DNA of 45,643 bases from Bryobacterales bacterium (GTDB lineage: Bacteria > Acidobacteriota > Terriglobia > Bryobacterales > UBA6623): contig JAPPMG010000046.1 in assembly GCA_028819215.1 (NCBI GenBank), positions 1 to 45,643 of the forward strand. Direction: 5' to 3'. Below, piece after piece: positions 43,443 through 45,643 of the stretch. A model generated the notes under the pieces. It was given only the letters and a program-made list of their open reading frames with translations, was not told where the DNA came from and did no database searches. Position numbers and translations under genes: made by a program. Position 1 is the first letter of the stretch, and each line of letters opens with the position of its first letter.

Positions 43443-45545
43443 GTGATCGGCCCGCGCTACCAGATCAGCCTGGCCAAGGCCGCTTCGGCATTGGTCTACC
43501 TCGTGCTGGCCACCGAGCCGGCTCAGGCTCACCAAGGCGACACTACGGTCGTGTCGGCCGCGAGCCTGGACGCCTCGGCTCCCGTGGCACCGCTCTCCAT
43601 CGCGTACCTGCGCGGGGAGTTCGACGAGCGCACGACCAAGGCCCCGGATGGCGTTCCCCAGCCCGAGCTGGCTTCGTACACGGCGGTGATCGAGGGCTCG
43701 GACGGCGTCGAGCACACTGCGGGCATCCTTGCCGTAGAGCCACAACGTCTGGCGATCTTGGTCCCGAACATCCCTAGCGGCACGGCGCACCTGTCGGTCA
43801 AACACCACGGCTTGGAAGTCTCTGACGGCGAGTTCACGGTGGCCTTGGTCAGTCCAGGCCTGTTCTCGGCAGCTGGCAGTGGCGGCGGACTGGCGGACGC
43901 CCACGCGATGCGCGTAAGCACGCTCGACGGGGCCGTGACGACCGAAGAGGTCGTTTTCTTCAATCCAAATCGCGGAGCCTACGAACCGATCCCGCTCAAT
44001 CCCGCAGCCGAGGGCAGCCAACTGTACTTGATCCTGCGCGGCACCGGCATCCGCAACGCCTCGACACTAGCCGCTTCGGTCGGCGGTATCAGCGTGCCGG
44101 CTAGCTTTCACACCGTCGAACAGCCTTCCCACGGGGTGGACGCGATCGTGCTCGGACCGCTGCCGCTCGGCCTGGCCCAGCGACAGGTAGTCGATATCAA
44201 CCTATCCGCCGACGGGATCGGGGCCAACGTCGTTCAGGTCGCGTTCTCTCCTTCCAGCGGCGAAGCCGTGACCTTCAGCAACCAGATCGTGCGGCTGTTC
44301 CAGGGCGAGTGCCAGACCTGCCACCGTCCCGGCCAGGTGGCGCCGTTCTCGCTACTCGACTACGAGTCCGCCAAGCCGTGGTCCCACGCCATCAAGAGCG
44401 CCGTGCAATCCGGCTACATGCCTCCTTGGCCGCCAGTCGCTGGCCACGGCGAGTTCATAGGGGAACGAAACCTAAGTGCCGAAGAGATCGGCCTAATCGC
44501 GCGCTGGGTCGACGCGGGCGCTCCTGAGGGCGATCAGGCCGACCTGCCCGAGCCGCTGGTGTTCAATCCTGATTGGGCCCTGGGCGAGCCCGACTTCGTC
44601 ATCGAGACCCCGGCCTTCGCACCAGATCCGAACGGCGACGACGAGTACCGCTGCTTCAGTGTCGCGCTCCCACCTGAGATCACGGAGTTGCGCAACATCG
44701 TCGGAATCGAGATCCAACCCGGAAACCCGAAGATCGTCCATCACCTCATCCTCTTCGGCGACCCCAAGAGCGAATCCGTACGGCTCGAGGCGGCCTCGAG
44801 CGATGGCAAGCCCGGCTACGAGTGCTTCGGCAGCGCAAGAATCCCGACCGGCGGCTTCAACTTCGCTGCTGACTCGTACATGATCGGCGGCTGGGCTCCG
44901 GGCGTAGCCCCCGTGGTGACCCCGGAGGGCTCGGGCTACCTAGTTCGGCCGAGATCGCACATCGCAGTGCAGCTTCACTATCACCCCGACGGAACCGAGC
45001 AGTCTGACAGTACTCGCATCGGCCTGCACTTCTCCGAGGGGACCACCGAGGATAACCTCTTGCTTCTAGGAGCGATCAACTCCCAATTCCTCATTCCGGC
45101 GGGAGCGGAGCGCCACGAAGTCACAGCCAGCTTCAGTCTGGATACCCTCCTCGGAGGCCCCGCCAACGCCGCCCTGCGGGCGTTTCTTACCAGCAGCGGG
45201 ATTTTCCCTGCAGACATCATCTCGGTGGTCCCGCACATGCACCTGCTCGGCAGGGAGATCAGCATGGAGAAGGTCTCACCGTCCGGCGAGCGGACCCCGA
45301 TGGTCTACATCGATGATTGGGACTTCGACTGGCAGGGGTTCTACGATTACGTCGAGCCGATCCCGTTCCATGCCGAAGACCGCCTAGAAGTGTTGGCCAT
45401 CTACGACAATTCGGAAGCCAATCCGTCGAATCCGAACAGCCCTCCGATCCCGGTCGGATGGGGCGAGCGGACCACCGATGAGATGTGCATAGTCTTCGCG
45501 ATCTTCAGGGTCCGGAGCCTTTGCGGCTTGGGCCTTTGCGAGTAA
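43443..45545 (+). CDS. Solibacter-type domain / cytochrome c / copper monooxygenase fusion
   Basis: An exported protein of 700 residues. The signal peptide ends near LATEPAQA. Residues about 35-270 resemble the Solibacter uncharacterised (TIGR03437-type) immunoglobulin-like domain, with VSPGLFSAAGSGGGLADAHA and LYLILRGTGIRNA. Next is one cytochrome c haem site, CQTCHRPGQVAPFSLLDY (C290, C293, H294), with a plausible Met ligand in GYMPPWPP. The C-terminal half is a type II copper, PHM/DBM-like monooxygenase: KIVHHLILFGD, AVQLHYHPDG, VVPHMHLLGRE and the Met in TTDEMCIVF. These would bind two coppers. GTG at 43443 is preceded by AGGAG but very closely; the start is uncertain. The haem may feed electrons to the copper site in place of ascorbate. 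The substrate is unknown. Confidence 0.85.
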   Translation: MIGPRYQISLAKAASALVYLVLATEPAQAHQGDTTVVSAASLDASAPVAPLSIAYLRGEFDERTTKAPDGVPQPELASYTAVIEGSDGVEHTAGILAVEPQRLAILVPNIPSGTAHLSVKHHGLEVSDGEFTVALVSPGLFSAAGSGGGLADAHAMRVSTLDGAVTTEEVVFFNPNRGAYEPIPLNPAAEGSQLYLILRGTGIRNASTLAASVGGISVPASFHTVEQPSHGVDAIVLGPLPLGLAQRQVVDINLSADGIGANVVQVAFSPSSGEAVTFSNQIVRLFQGECQTCHRPGQVAPFSLLDYESAKPWSHAIKSAVQSGYMPPWPPVAGHGEFIGERNLSAEEIGLIARWVDAGAPEGDQADLPEPLVFNPDWALGEPDFVIETPAFAPDPNGDDEYRCFSVALPPEITELRNIVGIEIQPGNPKIVHHLILFGDPKSESVRLEAASSDGKPGYECFGSARIPTGGFNFAADSYMIGGWAPGVAPVVTPEGSGYLVRPRSHIAVQLHYHPDGTEQSDSTRIGLHFSEGTTEDNLLLLGAINSQFLIPAGAERHEVTASFSLDTLLGGPANAALRAFLTSSGIFPADIISVVPHMHLLGREISMEKVSPSGERTPMVYIDDWDFDWQGFYDYVEPIPFHAEDRLEVLAIYDNSEANPSNPNSPPIPVGWGERTTDEMCIVFAIFRVRSLCGLGLCE

Positions 45546-45643
45546 CGACTGCGTCGGCAACCCGGCTCGAAGCGCGCCAGCTGTGTGGGTCAGGGCTATT
45601 TTTTTGTTCGTCGCTAGCCGCTGCGATCATCGGTTTCCCTCTG
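45546..45643. other. Window end, T-tract without clear hairpin
   Basis: Eight T residues occur at about 45599-45606, 55 bases after the fusion gene. A terminator would need a stem just before it, but the preceding bases pair poorly (only three or four base pairs), so it is not called as one. Confidence 0.3.

Noticed and set aside
45570..45610. Intrinsic terminator after the fusion gene
   Set aside because: A T-tract is present but no stem longer than three or four base pairs precedes it.

Overview
The window is about 45.6 kb of GC-rich bacterial chromosome. Gene content points to Acidobacteriota, most likely a Solibacter/Bryobacterales-type heterotroph. The signs are an extracytoplasmic protein with a Solibacter-type (TIGR03437-like) domain, a hopanoid-associated epimerase (HpnA), five S1-type sulfatases, Tat-exported Gfo/Idh/MocA and PQQ-like proteins, and frequent GTG starts. 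The assignment is inferred from families, not from a marker-gene tree. No rRNA, tRNA or CRISPR array was recognised.

Layout. Positions 1-2000 are an old integration scar: tandem hairpins, a SAP/DUF6434-like gene, a frameshifted integrase tail and an AlpA-type excisionase fragment that abuts it on the other strand. Positions 1989-7172 hold a sugar-acid type MFS carrier, a full three-domain DsbD, a secreted mono-haem cytochrome c and a secreted beta-propeller. Positions 7284-10703 hold two divergent sulfatases, one translationally coupled to a thioredoxin-like [2Fe-2S] ferredoxin. Positions 10723-15496 hold msrP without msrQ, an exported lactonase (SMP-30) coupled to a lipoprotein aldose epimerase, and hpnA. 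Positions 15526-20449 hold hspQ-htpG and a Kef-type antiporter.

Positions 21017-27451 hold a secreted orphan protein, a sulfatase, a FitAB/VapBC-like pair whose toxin has no normal start codon, a palindrome-rich gap, tpx, and a sulfatase-dipeptidase operon. Positions 27622-31426 are a tandem duplication of a convergent oxidoreductase/lipase-like hydrolase pair; in the second copy the oxidoreductase is a wreck and the hydrolase is intact. Positions 31589-36363 hold a PQQ-like propeller, a secreted esterase, a second toxin-antitoxin locus with a truncated toxin, and a fifth sulfatase. Positions 36474-45545 hold an Nramp-like transporter lacking the usual metal motif, mtaB, a HEPN/MNT pair, a tightly overlapping purM-purN-tyrS operon, and a large fusion of a Solibacter-type domain, cytochrome c and a copper monooxygenase.

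How it fits together. The accessory genes look like an extracytoplasmic toolkit for degrading sulfated, oxidised carbohydrates: sulfatases, esterase, aldose epimerase, lactonase, Gfo/Idh oxidoreductase and sugar-acid carrier. Periplasmic redox proteins accompany them (DsbD, cytochromes, MsrP, copper monooxygenase, PQQ-like propeller). No sulfatase-maturing enzyme, glycoside hydrolase or TonB receptor is present in the window. I did not find one clearly new multi-gene system. The best leads are the sulfatase-ferredoxin coupling, the three-part copper monooxygenase fusion, the CTG-start toxin and the nested palindromes at 24122-24228.
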